This document shows positions 1 to 6,063 of a stretch of 9,821 bases of DNA, in pieces. This DNA is from Candidatus Paenalcaligenes intestinipullorum. GTDB taxonomy: Bacteria; Pseudomonadota; Gammaproteobacteria; Burkholderiales; Burkholderiaceae_B. Where the stretch lies: assembly GCA_019120675.1 (NCBI GenBank), contig DWUQ01000181.1, positions 1-9,821 of the forward strand, given 5' to 3'. Both the position numbers and the translations under genes were made by a program. Position 1 is the stretch's first letter. Each line of letters begins with the position of its first letter. The notes under the pieces were generated by a model. That model had not been told where the DNA came from. It searched no databases and worked only from the letters and a program-made list of their open reading frames with translations.

Positions 1-792
1 AATCGGTCCGTTTTTACGACGGGCGTGGCGCACATAGCCATAACTGCTCAGCACACCAATTATCAAGAGCGCAATGAGAGTGCGCAGCGATAGATTGCTG
101 TGCCCCAGTGATTCAAACGCCATCACTAAAGTCGATAAGGCGACGCCACTGAGTAGAAAGCCCAGCCAATCTAAGCCTTGTGCGGTACTGGGTAAGTCGG
201 GGCGGATGTACTTAAGAATTAACACTAAACCCACAATGCCCACTGGCACATTAATAAGAAAGATCCAATGCCACGAGACATAGGTCACTAAAAAGCCTCC
301 CACGGGTGGCCCAAGGATGGGGCCGAATAAAGCTGGTAAGGTTAAGACCGCCATCGCTTGCAACAACTCAGCCTTAGGGATGCGTTTTAATAAAATAATT
401 CGGCCCACGGGCACCATCATTGCGCCTCCGACCCCTTGTACCACGCGTGCGGCAATCAACTGCTGCAAGCTTTGTGCTAAGGCACAGGCAATGGAGCTCA
501 GCGTAAAGAGGCTAATCGCCAGCATAAAAATCCGTCGAGCGCCAAAGCGATCCGCTGCCCAGCCGCTGATCGGCACAAAGACGGCCAATGCGAGTAAGTA
601 GCTGGTAATCACCGCATTCATACGTAGCACACTCGTATCCAAATCCTCGGCCATTGCAGGCATAGCCGTCGCCACGACCGTTGAGTCCAGCATTTGCATA
701 AAGAGCGCACAGCCAATGATGTAGGGCATCAATGTGCGCTGACGCTGTTCGGTAGCAGAAAGAAGCGGCGGAGTGTTAGGGGAATCGCTCAT
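1..792 (-). CDS. DHA2-family MFS drug:H+ antiporter (EmrB/QacA-like), N-terminal part, runs off the left edge
   Basis: Inner-membrane proton-driven exporter of the 14-helix DHA2 branch of the major facilitator superfamily. The reading frame opens with ATG at 790-792 and stays open for 264 codons to base 1, so the C-terminal half is outside the window. Visible family motifs, in order: D1 'LDSTVVATAMP' at residues 35-45, motif A 'GWAADRFGARRI' at 77-88, motif B 'RVVQGVGGAMMVPVGR' at 116-131, and antiporter motif C 'GPILGPPVGG' at 157-166. Hydrophobic helices alternate with short loops throughout. An in-frame TGA lies two codons before the ATG, so no earlier start is possible. No clear Shine-Dalgarno precedes the ATG, and Met22 is an alternative start that would remove only a polar tail. 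It is transcribed away from the DUF3460-scpA-panC run across a 77-base gap. The substrate cannot be read from the sequence. If a partner membrane-fusion protein exists it lies outside the window. Confidence 0.9.
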   Translation of the reverse strand, partial: MSDSPNTPPLLSATEQRQRTLMPYIIGCALFMQMLDSTVVATAMPAMAEDLDTSVLRMNAVITSYLLALAVFVPISGWAADRFGARRIFMLAISLFTLSSIACALAQSLQQLIAARVVQGVGGAMMVPVGRIILLKRIPKAELLQAMAVLTLPALFGPILGPPVGGFLVTYVSWHWIFLINVPVGIVGLVLILKYIRPDLPSTAQGLDWLGFLLSGVALSTLVMAFESLGHSNLSLRTLIALLIIGVLSSYGYVRHARRKNGPI

Positions 793-869
793 AAGGGTTC
801 AGCGTGAAGGGTCAGTTTGAAGTAAACTTACCATATAGCAAAAGCCATCTTTTGAAGAGGTATCGCACT

Positions 870-1058
870 ATGGCAAAAACATACAAATCTGAAATTACCG
901 AATTTATCCAAGAATTCAAGCAGGCGCATCCCGATACGGACAGTAAGCAACGTGAAGGGCGGGCGCGTTTGTGGGATAAACCGATCGACGCCGAGATTCA
1001 GGAAGGCTATCGCGCGGCCAAGCTGCCCCAGCCGCCTTATGTGTATTACAGCGAATAA
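870..1058 (+). CDS. DUF3460 family small protein
   Basis: A 62-residue soluble, charged protein of unknown function. It resembles the DUF3460 family of betaproteobacteria: an N-terminal 'KTYKSEITEFIQEFKQ' amphipathic helix, a central 'REGRARLWDKP' signature (about residues 30-40) and a C-terminal 'PQPPYVYYSE' ending. ATG at 870 is chosen because GAAGAGG at 854-860 sits 9 bases upstream and because family members start with a similar Met-(Ala)-Lys-Thr-Tyr. The frame is open back to 804, but that extension has no ribosome site and does not look like the family. It ends 16 bases before scpA, with panC following, which suggests one transcript. The same order is known to me from Bordetella-like genomes. 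There is no membrane segment or signal peptide and no function is proposed. Confidence 0.85.
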   Translation: MAKTYKSEITEFIQEFKQAHPDTDSKQREGRARLWDKPIDAEIQEGYRAAKLPQPPYVYYSE

Positions 1059-1074
1059 GCTGAGTGGTTAAGCC

Positions 1075-1941
1075 GTGTCTGGTGCGGCAGCGGTAGCGCT
1101 GGATCATGCTGATGCGGACTTGCAAACGAGCGAGAGTATTGCCTCGACAGCGCGTTTGTATGGGCAGCCTTTACTGACTCTGCCCCAAGACCTCTATATT
1201 CCTCCTGATGCGCTGGAAGTCTTTTTAGAGGCCTTTGAGGGGCCTCTAGACTTATTGCTGTATCTCATCCGCAAGCAAAACTTCGATGTGCTGGATATCC
1301 CCATGGCGCAGGTTACGGATCAGTATCTTGCCTATGTTGAGCAAATTCGTCAGCACAATCTCGAGCTTGCAGGCGATTATCTGCTTATGGCTGCGTTGCT
1401 GATCGAAATCAAGTCGCGGATGCTGCTACCTGTCAAAAAAGCCGACACCGACGAGGAGGTCGAGGACCCGCGTGCCGAGTTAGTGCGCCGCTTGGTGGAG
1501 TACGAGCGTATGAAGCAAGCGGCTCAGCACTTAGACGCCTTGCCGCAGGTTGGACGTGACATTCATCTGGCGCAGGCCGAGTTATGCTTGCCCGAGCAAG
1601 AATTACTGCCTGAGGTGTGTGCCGACGATTTACGCGCTGCTTGGCTGAGTATTTTGCAGCGTGCTGCCTTAAACCAACGGCACACCATCCAACGCGAGCA
1701 GCTTTCAGTGCGAGAGCATATGAATCTGCTCTTGCAGCGTTTGCATCACCACGAGTTTATCGAGTTTAATCAGCTTTTTACTGAGTATTTGGCTCAAGGT
1801 GCAGGCGTACCTATTATTGTGGTGTATTTTTTAGCCCTCTTAGAATTGGTGCGAGAGGCCCTAGTCGAGCTGACACAAGCCGAGGCCTACGCGCCCATTT
1901 ACGCACGTCTCACTTTTGTGCCTTTAACTCATCCGACCTAA
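1075..1941 (+). CDS. scpA: Segregation and condensation protein A (ScpA)
   Basis: Kleisin subunit of the bacterial SMC-ScpAB condensin, a cytoplasmic complex that bridges the SMC head domains and helps organise and segregate the chromosome. The 288-residue product has a poorly conserved 45-residue leader. The ScpA core then starts at about residue 47 with 'LEVFLEAFEGPLDLLLYLIRKQ', continues through 'DVLDIPMAQVTDQYL' (71-85), and has the helix 'LAGDYLLMAALLIEIKSRMLLP' at 98-119, the SMC-binding part of the kleisin fold. The C-terminal region (about 210-288) matches the winged-helix end with 'IVVYFLALLELVREALVELTQ'. The start used is GTG at 1075, 16 bases after the DUF3460 stop. Its ribosome site is weak, and a start nearer residue 16 (TTG) cannot be excluded. 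No scpB or smc is in the window. panC follows after 29 bases, which suggests co-transcription. Confidence 0.93.
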   Translation: MSGAAAVALDHADADLQTSESIASTARLYGQPLLTLPQDLYIPPDALEVFLEAFEGPLDLLLYLIRKQNFDVLDIPMAQVTDQYLAYVEQIRQHNLELAGDYLLMAALLIEIKSRMLLPVKKADTDEEVEDPRAELVRRLVEYERMKQAAQHLDALPQVGRDIHLAQAELCLPEQELLPEVCADDLRAAWLSILQRAALNQRHTIQREQLSVREHMNLLLQRLHHHEFIEFNQLFTEYLAQGAGVPIIVVYFLALLELVREALVELTQAEAYAPIYARLTFVPLTHPT

Positions 1942-1970
1942 GCCTACGCGGTAACGCTACGGAGTTTTTT

Positions 1971-2812
1971 GTGAAAGTCGTTCACACCATCCAAGATTTA
2001 CGCGACCATTTAAGTGGTCAAACACGTATTGCTTTTGTGCCCACAATGGGTAATTTACATGAGGGTCATTTGGCCTTAATGCGGATGGCACGCCAGTATG
2101 GCGATCCAGTTGTGGCCAGTATCTTCGTGAACCCCTTACAGTTTGGGCCCAACGAAGATTTCGATCAGTATCCACGCACTTTAGACGACGATGTGGCCAA
2201 GCTCGAAGCTGGGCGAGATGTGTATGTGGTGTTTGCGCCCTCCGTCAAGGAAATGTACCCTGAGCCACAAAGCTTTAGGGTGCAGCCTCCCGATGACCTC
2301 GGCTCAATGCTCGAAGGCGAGTTTCGGCCTGGTTTTTTGAGGGAGTGAGTACGGTAGTGATGAAACTGTTTGCTTGTGTGCAACTGCGTGTTGCGGTATT
2401 TGGCAAAAAAGACTACCAGCAATTAATGATCATTCGCCGTATGTGTCGGCAGTTTCAGTTGCCGGTAGAGATCTTGGCTCACGAGACCGTGCGCGATGAG
2501 CACGGCTTGGCTTTATCGTCACGCAATCGCTATTTAAGTGCAGAACATGCGGCTCAGGCGCCAGAGCTCTATGCGTGCCTACAAGCGGTGCAGGCACAAG
2601 TGCGTGCGGGCGCAACCGACTTAGCGCAGATCGAACATCAGGCGCGGCAGCAGTTGGACGCCACAGGCTGGGAGGTGGATTACTTGAGTATTCGTCGTCA
2701 GAGCGATTTACATGTGCCCGATGCTGCTGATGTACAGGCCAACGAACCCTTGGTGGCGTTAGCCGCTGCCAAGCTCGGAGCCACCCGTTTAATTGATAAT
2801 TTAGAATTATAA
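1971..2812 (+). pseudogene. panC: Pantothenate synthetase (panC) interrupted by an apparent single-base frameshift
   Basis: PanC joins pantoate and beta-alanine using ATP to make pantothenate, the vitamin precursor of coenzyme A. The first reading frame starts at GTG 1971 (GGAG at 1961-1964, 6 bases before). It encodes residues 1-125 with the nucleotidyltransferase motif 'PTMGNLHEGHLAL' (24-36) and 'FVNPLQFGPNEDF', and stops at TGA 2346-2348. The rest of the enzyme lies in the next frame (2345-2812), with 'AVFGKKDYQQLMIIRRM', 'GLALSSRNRYL' and a normal C-terminus. The break falls where the family reads 'RPGFF.GV.TVV'. Adding one T to the T6 run at 2333-2338 gives 'RPGFFEGVSTVV' and a continuous protein of 280 residues, the usual PanC length. 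Both halves look well conserved, so this is a recent mutation, a homopolymer sequencing error, or (less likely) a site decoded by frameshifting. It is third in the DUF3460-scpA-panC run. If translated as written, the protein lacks the KKD and SSRN motifs and should be inactive. Confidence 0.9.
2333..2339 (+). other. T-run / slippery heptamer T TTT TTG at the panC frameshift
   Basis: In the frame of the upstream panC half the codons are GGT TTT TTG, so bases 2333-2339 form a T TTT TTG heptamer in the X XXY YYZ phase used for -1 ribosomal slippage. A -1 slip here continues with GAG GGA GTG AGT, exactly the downstream panC frame. Addition of one U by RNA polymerase slippage on the T6 run would have the same effect. 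No strong hairpin starts within about 10 bases downstream. The nearest clear one (GCAAC/GTTGC, 2380-2394) is about 40 bases away. An AAGG at 2314-2317 is farther upstream than typical stimulatory Shine-Dalgarno elements. The heptamer is therefore seen directly, but its use is speculative. Confidence 0.4.
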
Positions 2813-2851
2813 AAAACGAGTGGCGGTTTGTAGGGCTAGGTCAGCACGGCT

Positions 2852-4135
2852 TTAGCCCTTAGAGGCCTCGAGCGCCTGCGCCAAATCGGCCAGAATGTCG
2901 TCGATGTGCTCAATCCCAATGGACAGACGCACCATATCCACACTGGTACCCGAAGCGGCGAGCTCTTCTTCGTTGAGCTGGCGGTGCGTGGTGGTGGCAG
3001 GGTGGCAGGCTAAGGTTTTGGTGTCGCCGATATTCACCAAGCGGGTTACGAGCTTGAGGGCATCAATAAAGCGTGTGCCCCCTTCGCGGCCGCCTTCGAT
3101 ACCAAAGCTCAGGATCGCGGCTGGCTTGCCGCCCATGTATTTTTGAGCCAGAGCGTGCTCGGGGTGATCGCTCAGGCCTGCGTAGCGCACCCATTTTACT
3201 TGGGGGTGCTGCTGCAAATACTCGGCGACTTTGAGGGCGTTTTCAGTGTGCCGTTCCATACGTAAAGCGAGGGTTTCGATGCCTTGCAGGATCTGAAAGG
3301 CATTAAAGGGCGACAGCGCGGCCCCCATATTGCGCAACGGCACCACACGGCAACGGCCAATAAAGGCGGCTGGACCAAACGCTTCGGTGTAGACAATGCC
3401 GTGGTAGGACGGGTCTGGGGTATTGAGTAATGGGAAACGATCTTTGTGCTCGGCCCAAGGGAATTTGCCCGAATCTACGATGGCGCCCGCAATGGTGGTG
3501 CCATGTCCGCCCATGTATTTGGTGAGGGAATGCACCACGATATCGGCCCCATGCTCAAAGGGTCGGCACAGCGCAGGCGAGGCGACGGTATTGTCCACGA
3601 CAAGCGGGACCCCATGACGGTGGGCGACTTCGGCGAGCGCCTCAATATCGACTAAATTGGCGCCAGGGTTGCCAATGGTTTCACAAAATACCGCTTTGGT
3701 GCGGTCGTCGATGAGGGCTTCGAGCTTGGCGAGATCATTGTGGGGGGCAAAGCGTACTTCTAGGCCTTGTCGGGGCAGCGTATGCGCAAATAAATTGTAG
3801 GTGCCGCCGTATAAATTGCTCACGGATACGATGTTGTCACCGGCCTCGGCCAAAGCCTGAATGGTGTAGGTGATGGCCGCCATACCCGAGGCGACCGCCA
3901 AGGCGCCAACGCCTCCTTCTAGGGCTGCCACGCGCTCCTCAAGCACCGCGTTGGTAGGGTTGGTAATGCGCGTGTAAATGTTGCCAGGTACTTTTAGATC
4001 AAACAGATCGGCCCCATGCTGCGTATCATCAAAAGCATAGGACGTCGTTTGATAAATAGGCACCGCTACGGCTTTGGTGGTGGGTTCGGGGCTATAGCCC
4101 GCGTGGACAGCAAGAGTTTCTAATTTCATAGCCAT
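2852..4135 (-). CDS. metY: O-acetylhomoserine aminocarboxypropyltransferase (O-acetylhomoserine sulfhydrylase), PLP enzyme
   Basis: Cytoplasmic Cys/Met-metabolism PLP enzyme that makes homocysteine from O-acetylhomoserine and sulfide, feeding methionine synthesis. Numbered from the Met of 'MKLETLAVHAGY': the 'SRI/TRITNPT' phosphate region is 'YTRITNPTNAVLEERVAALEGG' near 52-73, the PLP-ring aspartate is in 'VVDNT' (Asp179), and the Schiff-base lysine is in 'SLTKYMGGHG' (Lys204). 'GDTKTLACHPATTTH' marks the substrate-carboxylate region. About 425 residues and the 'FPLLNTPDPSYHG' insertion fit MetY rather than the shorter MetB/MetZ enzymes. The start is uncertain. ATG 4133-4135 (giving MAMKLETL) is used here; ATG 4127-4129 (MKLETL) matches relatives equally well. 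A TTG at 4142-4144 extends the frame but is not favoured. No strong ribosome site separates these options. It converges with panC (39-base gap) and diverges from the small HTH gene. Confidence 0.92.
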   Translation of the reverse strand: MAMKLETLAVHAGYSPEPTTKAVAVPIYQTTSYAFDDTQHGADLFDLKVPGNIYTRITNPTNAVLEERVAALEGGVGALAVASGMAAITYTIQALAEAGDNIVSVSNLYGGTYNLFAHTLPRQGLEVRFAPHNDLAKLEALIDDRTKAVFCETIGNPGANLVDIEALAEVAHRHGVPLVVDNTVASPALCRPFEHGADIVVHSLTKYMGGHGTTIAGAIVDSGKFPWAEHKDRFPLLNTPDPSYHGIVYTEAFGPAAFIGRCRVVPLRNMGAALSPFNAFQILQGIETLALRMERHTENALKVAEYLQQHPQVKWVRYAGLSDHPEHALAQKYMGGKPAAILSFGIEGGREGGTRFIDALKLVTRLVNIGDTKTLACHPATTTHRQLNEEELAASGTSVDMVRLSIGIEHIDDILADLAQALEASKG

Positions 4136-4184
4136 TCTGCACAAAAAGTAAATGCTTATTGTAGGAAAAATAATTTAAAAAACC

Positions 4185-4198
4185 ACTATACGCATAGT
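4185..4198. promoter_or_regulatory. Inverted repeat overlapping a possible metY -10 box
   Basis: ACTAT-ACGC-ATAGT is a 5-bp inverted repeat with a 4-base centre. Read on the minus strand, bases 4190-4185 spell TATAGT, a good -10 hexamer placing a transcript start about 40-50 bases before the metY start codon. No convincing -35 hexamer lies 16-18 bases upstream of it, so an activator may be needed, or the assignment is wrong. A protein bound at the repeat would be well placed to act on metY. Confidence 0.3.
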
Positions 4199-4219
4199 TT
4201 GTATAAGGCGTTGACCGTC

Positions 4220-4247
4220 TAGGCTAACTTAAACCCTGTTAGACCTA
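4220..4247. repeat. Imperfect inverted repeat in the metY / HTH-gene intergenic region
   Basis: TAGGCTAAC (4220-4228) pairs with GTTAGACCTA (4238-4247) across a 9-base loop, with one unpaired A. All nine bases of the left arm find partners. It sits in the middle of the divergent intergenic region with no T tract behind it, so it reads better as an operator-like dyad or an RNA hairpin than as a terminator. Confidence 0.45.
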
Positions 4248-4250
4248 TCA

Positions 4251-4280
4251 GTGACAGTTACTTTAAAAGTTAAGTAAAAA
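4251..4280 (+). promoter_or_regulatory. Candidate promoter of the small LuxR-type HTH gene
   Basis: GTGACA at 4251-4256 (5 of 6 to TTGACA) and TAAAAA at 4275-4280 (4 of 6 to TATAAT) are separated by 18 bases in an A/T-rich stretch. A start near 4287 would give a leader of about 25 bases before the ATG at 4312. The -10 lies between the arms of the 9-bp inverted repeat at 4266-4301. This is a consensus match only. Another -35-like TTGACC at 4211-4216 has no matching -10. Confidence 0.25.
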
Positions 4281-4301
4281 ATAAACGGTTTTCTTAACTT
4301 T
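4266..4301. repeat. Perfect 9-bp inverted repeat upstream of the HTH gene
   Basis: AAAGTTAAG (4266-4274) is mirrored exactly by CTTAACTTT (4293-4301), with 18 bases between. The right arm abuts the GGAGG ribosome site (4302-4306) of the HTH gene, so a protein bound to both arms, or the RNA hairpin they form, would cover its promoter and translation start. Related TTAACTT-like strings recur nearby (for example CTAACTTA at 4224-4231). This fits an autoregulatory operator but no binding is shown. Confidence 0.5.
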
Positions 4302-4311
4302 GGAGGAACTT

Positions 4312-4569
4312 ATGTCTAGGTTTGACGTACCGTGCCCTAGTTTGGTGACGGCTTTAACGAAGCGCGAGCAGCAAATTAAATGTCTACTCGTACAGGGGCA
4401 TGCCAATAAGGTGATAGCCCTTGAGTTGGGTATTTCACAGCGTACGGTCGAGGCGCATCGTGCTCGTATTTTTCGTAAGCTACAGGTCCGAAATGCGGTG
4501 GAGCTCGTGACTTGGTTTGGGCGTGGCGCTCGACCTTACGCGTTGGCTGAGCCCCAGTCCCAATCTTAG
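4312..4569 (+). CDS. Stand-alone LuxR/FixJ-type helix-turn-helix protein
   Basis: An 85-residue DNA-binding protein consisting almost entirely of a GerE/LuxR C-terminal HTH domain (about residues 14-67). The opening helix is 'LTKREQQIKCLLVQG' with the conserved Glu19, then 'NKVIALELGIS', and the recognition-helix region 'SQRTVEAHRARIFRKL' (42-57), closest in pattern to FixJ-like response regulators. There is no receiver, autoinducer-binding or PAS domain, and the 180 bases upstream do not encode one, so this is not a broken response regulator with its front half beside it. ATG 4312 is chosen because GGAGG at 4302-4306 lies 5 bases upstream; a TTG at 4300 overlaps that site and is rejected. 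It diverges from metY and converges on the lipoprotein gene, ending 12 bases from its stop. Dyads in its upstream region suggest autoregulation or metY control (inference). No function is otherwise assigned. Confidence 0.88.
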   Translation: MSRFDVPCPSLVTALTKREQQIKCLLVQGHANKVIALELGISQRTVEAHRARIFRKLQVRNAVELVTWFGRGARPYALAEPQSQS

Positions 4570-4581
4570 TCCGTTTACGAT

Positions 4582-5220
4582 TTATAAGGCTGGCTCTGAC
4601 GTGCAATGTAGTGTGGTTTGAGGATCAACACTGTTAATAGGATCTACATCCGCTTGCACACTGAGCAAGGTCTCGAGTGTAGGCCGCGTTTGGTTAAAGC
4701 TGACAAGTTTGAGCTGTTTTTTATTGAGCGCTATAAACTCAGCAAGCACGGTCTGCTGCGGCGTTTCTAAGATAAAACGGGTGGGATCGGTACCCACAAT
4801 GTGCCAGCAGCCCATGGTGGATTCGCTGCCGCTGGTGGCGTTGCCAGATAAAGGCTCAACACGCATACGCCATTGTTGTGTGGGGGCCGTTGTGAGCGTT
4901 AAGCGCATAGGTTGGCATTGCGTATCGCCATAGGCACACGGTACCGTGCCCAAAAACGTTTTGGGCTCAGCCAGTTCGTGTGATTGACGCGCCTGAATCA
5001 CCGCTTGGTCCGCTGTGGTCGCAGATTGACGCTGACTGCCCTCACCAAAACCAAGCTGCAGCTGGGAGGTCGCGCGACCACGCGCTTGTTTTTGAGCATC
5101 CAGCTCGGTACTCGGGCGACTGGCATAGGTGTCGGGGGCTTGGGATTGTGCACACCCCCCTAGCAATAGAGCCACACTTAGCCCAGCAAGGGCGGGCCAG
5201 CGAATTTTAGGTCGAGACAT
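4582..5220 (-). CDS. Predicted lipoprotein, possibly related to the NlpE N-terminal domain
   Basis: A 212-residue exported lipoprotein. The N-terminus has Arg/Lys at 3-7, a hydrophobic run from about 9 to 20 and the lipobox 'LLGGC', predicting lipidation at Cys23. Residues 24-85 are polar and probably disordered. The C-terminal half has 'GTVPCAYGDTQCQPMRLTLT' (91-110), then 'GCWHIVGTDPTRFILE' and 'LNKKQLKLVSFN'. This resembles the pattern of NlpE-like small beta-barrels (a 'PCADC'-type loop, then G-x-W, then 'L..L'), though with five residues rather than two between the first cysteines. The mature part has four cysteines besides Cys23 (95, 102, 138, 206), enough for two disulfides in the periplasm. 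The ATG at 5218-5220 is supported by CAGGA 7 bases upstream. It has no obvious operon partner. The lipoprotein call is strong; the NlpE relation is tentative and no role is claimed. Confidence 0.8.
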   Translation of the reverse strand: MSRPKIRWPALAGLSVALLLGGCAQSQAPDTYASRPSTELDAQKQARGRATSQLQLGFGEGSQRQSATTADQAVIQARQSHELAEPKTFLGTVPCAYGDTQCQPMRLTLTTAPTQQWRMRVEPLSGNATSGSESTMGCWHIVGTDPTRFILETPQQTVLAEFIALNKKQLKLVSFNQTRPTLETLLSVQADVDPINSVDPQTTLHCTSEPAL

Positions 5221-5239
5221 ATCCGTGTCCTGAGTAAAC

Positions 5240-5261
5240 GTCGTGCGGCCATAACCGCGAC
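5240..5261. repeat. Bulged inverted repeat between the lipoprotein and prepilin-peptidase-like genes
   Basis: GTCG (5240-5243) and CGG (5246-5248) pair with CCG (5255-5257) and CGAC (5258-5261), a 7-bp stem with a 2-base bulge and a 6-base loop. It is the only clear structure in the 81-base divergent gap, whose remaining right half (5262-5283) is very A/T-rich and probably carries promoter elements that I cannot place. It could be an operator or chance. Confidence 0.25.
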
Positions 5262-5301
5262 AAATAATTAAAAATAAACATGTAGCGAGGTAGGCTTTAT
5301 T

Positions 5302-6051
5302 ATGCGTTATTTACTCTGCGTTTTGGGGGTCATGACGGCATTTATCTTGGCCGGAGGCTGGGCAATTCGCTACGATGATGAGTTACGGCAGCGTCGAGCC
5401 GCGAATTTGTACAGTTGGGCTGCGAGCTGGCGCGGCATGACTCGCTCGTGTTTTCAATGGCTGCAATACTGGCCTGTCGTACCCGAGTTGCGCTTAGCTC
5501 GATGCTTAGTCGTCTTGTATGGCCTAGGTGTTGCGCTCATTTGGCAAGCGTGCTGGTCGAGTGCTTTAAGCGTTTGGGCCTTCCCTTTCTGGTGGTTTGG
5601 CTTGGTCGTGATTCTAGCGATGCTCAGCCTAACGGATTTGCAAAGCCGTTTGCTACCCGACGTTTGGGTACTGAGCTTGGCAGGATGGTTACTACTCGGG
5701 CGTTGGGGGGCAATGTTTTTATACACTTGCTTACCGATTTGGCACGTACTACTACTTATGACAACGATGGCTTTGGTATATTGCGCTTTATTACGCTCCT
5801 CCATCCATCGTCGTTTTGGTGCCGGTGATCTTAAGTTGATTGCCGTGTTGGTGTTGGGTTGTGGTTCGCTTGAGCAATGGTTCGCTATAATCTTTATCGC
5901 TTGCTTGCTTTGTATAGCAACACAAGCTCTGTGGCAGCAAAGGCTCTATCCAACTGGGCAGTGTGCGTTTGGGCCGTATTTGTGTTTTGCTTTTATAATG
6001 CAGCAGCATCCTTTTTGGTCAACGGCTTTGTTGCAGAATATGGGTTTTTAA
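5302..6051 (+). CDS. Prepilin peptidase-like A24 aspartic protease (PilD-like), lacking the usual N-terminal zinc/methylase motifs
   Basis: Polytopic inner-membrane protein of 249 residues. A24 peptidases cleave the leader of type IV prepilins and type II secretion pseudopilins. Both catalytic regions are present: 'LTDLQSRLLPD' with Asp112 (and Asp120), and 'RFGAGDLKL' with the GxGD aspartate Asp176. 'CAFGPYLCFA' (221-230) matches the conserved 'FGPYL' late motif. Hydrophobic helices fill about 4-20, 66-84, 92-110, 121-141, 147-163, 178-205. Full-length PilD is about 280-290 residues and carries an N-terminal cytoplasmic domain with paired CxxC zinc motifs. Here that region (about 21-65) is short and has no CxxC. 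AGG at 5292-5294 lies 7 bases before the ATG. coaE follows after 12 bases. In many proteobacteria pilB-pilC-pilD-coaE are adjacent, but no pilB or pilC precedes it here. The protease fold call is firm; activity and substrate are unknown. Confidence 0.85.
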   Translation: MRYLLCVLGVMTAFILAGGWAIRYDDELRQRRAANLYSWAASWRGMTRSCFQWLQYWPVVPELRLARCLVVLYGLGVALIWQACWSSALSVWAFPFWWFGLVVILAMLSLTDLQSRLLPDVWVLSLAGWLLLGRWGAMFLYTCLPIWHVLLLMTTMALVYCALLRSSIHRRFGAGDLKLIAVLVLGCGSLEQWFAIIFIACLLCIATQALWQQRLYPTGQCAFGPYLCFAFIMQQHPFWSTALLQNMGF

Positions 6052-6063
6052 TCGGGTGGCTTC

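Noticed and set aside
804..869. Upstream extension of the DUF3460 protein
   Set aside because: The extra 22 residues have no ribosome site, would run through the GAAGAGG site serving ATG 870, and are unlike the family.
2165..2422. Antisense ORF spanning the panC frameshift as an alternative real gene
   Set aside because: The plus strand shows PanC motifs on both sides of the junction. The antisense product has no recognisable features.
2832..2859. Inverted repeat AGGGCTA...TAGCCCT between panC and metY as a shared terminator
   Set aside because: A 7-bp stem with a 14-base loop, but neither strand has a T tract after it, and it overlaps the metY stop codon. It does not qualify as an intrinsic terminator.
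4130..4311. SAM or other riboswitch in the metY leader
   Set aside because: The likely metY transcript leader is only about 45 bases and A/T-rich, with no recognisable SAM-I or SAM-II core. The dyads found are upstream of, or overlap, the proposed -10.
5415..5828. Overlapping ORFs of 116 and 137 codons inside the prepilin-peptidase-like gene
   Set aside because: They lie in other frames of a gene with clear A24 motifs, have no ribosome sites and match no family.
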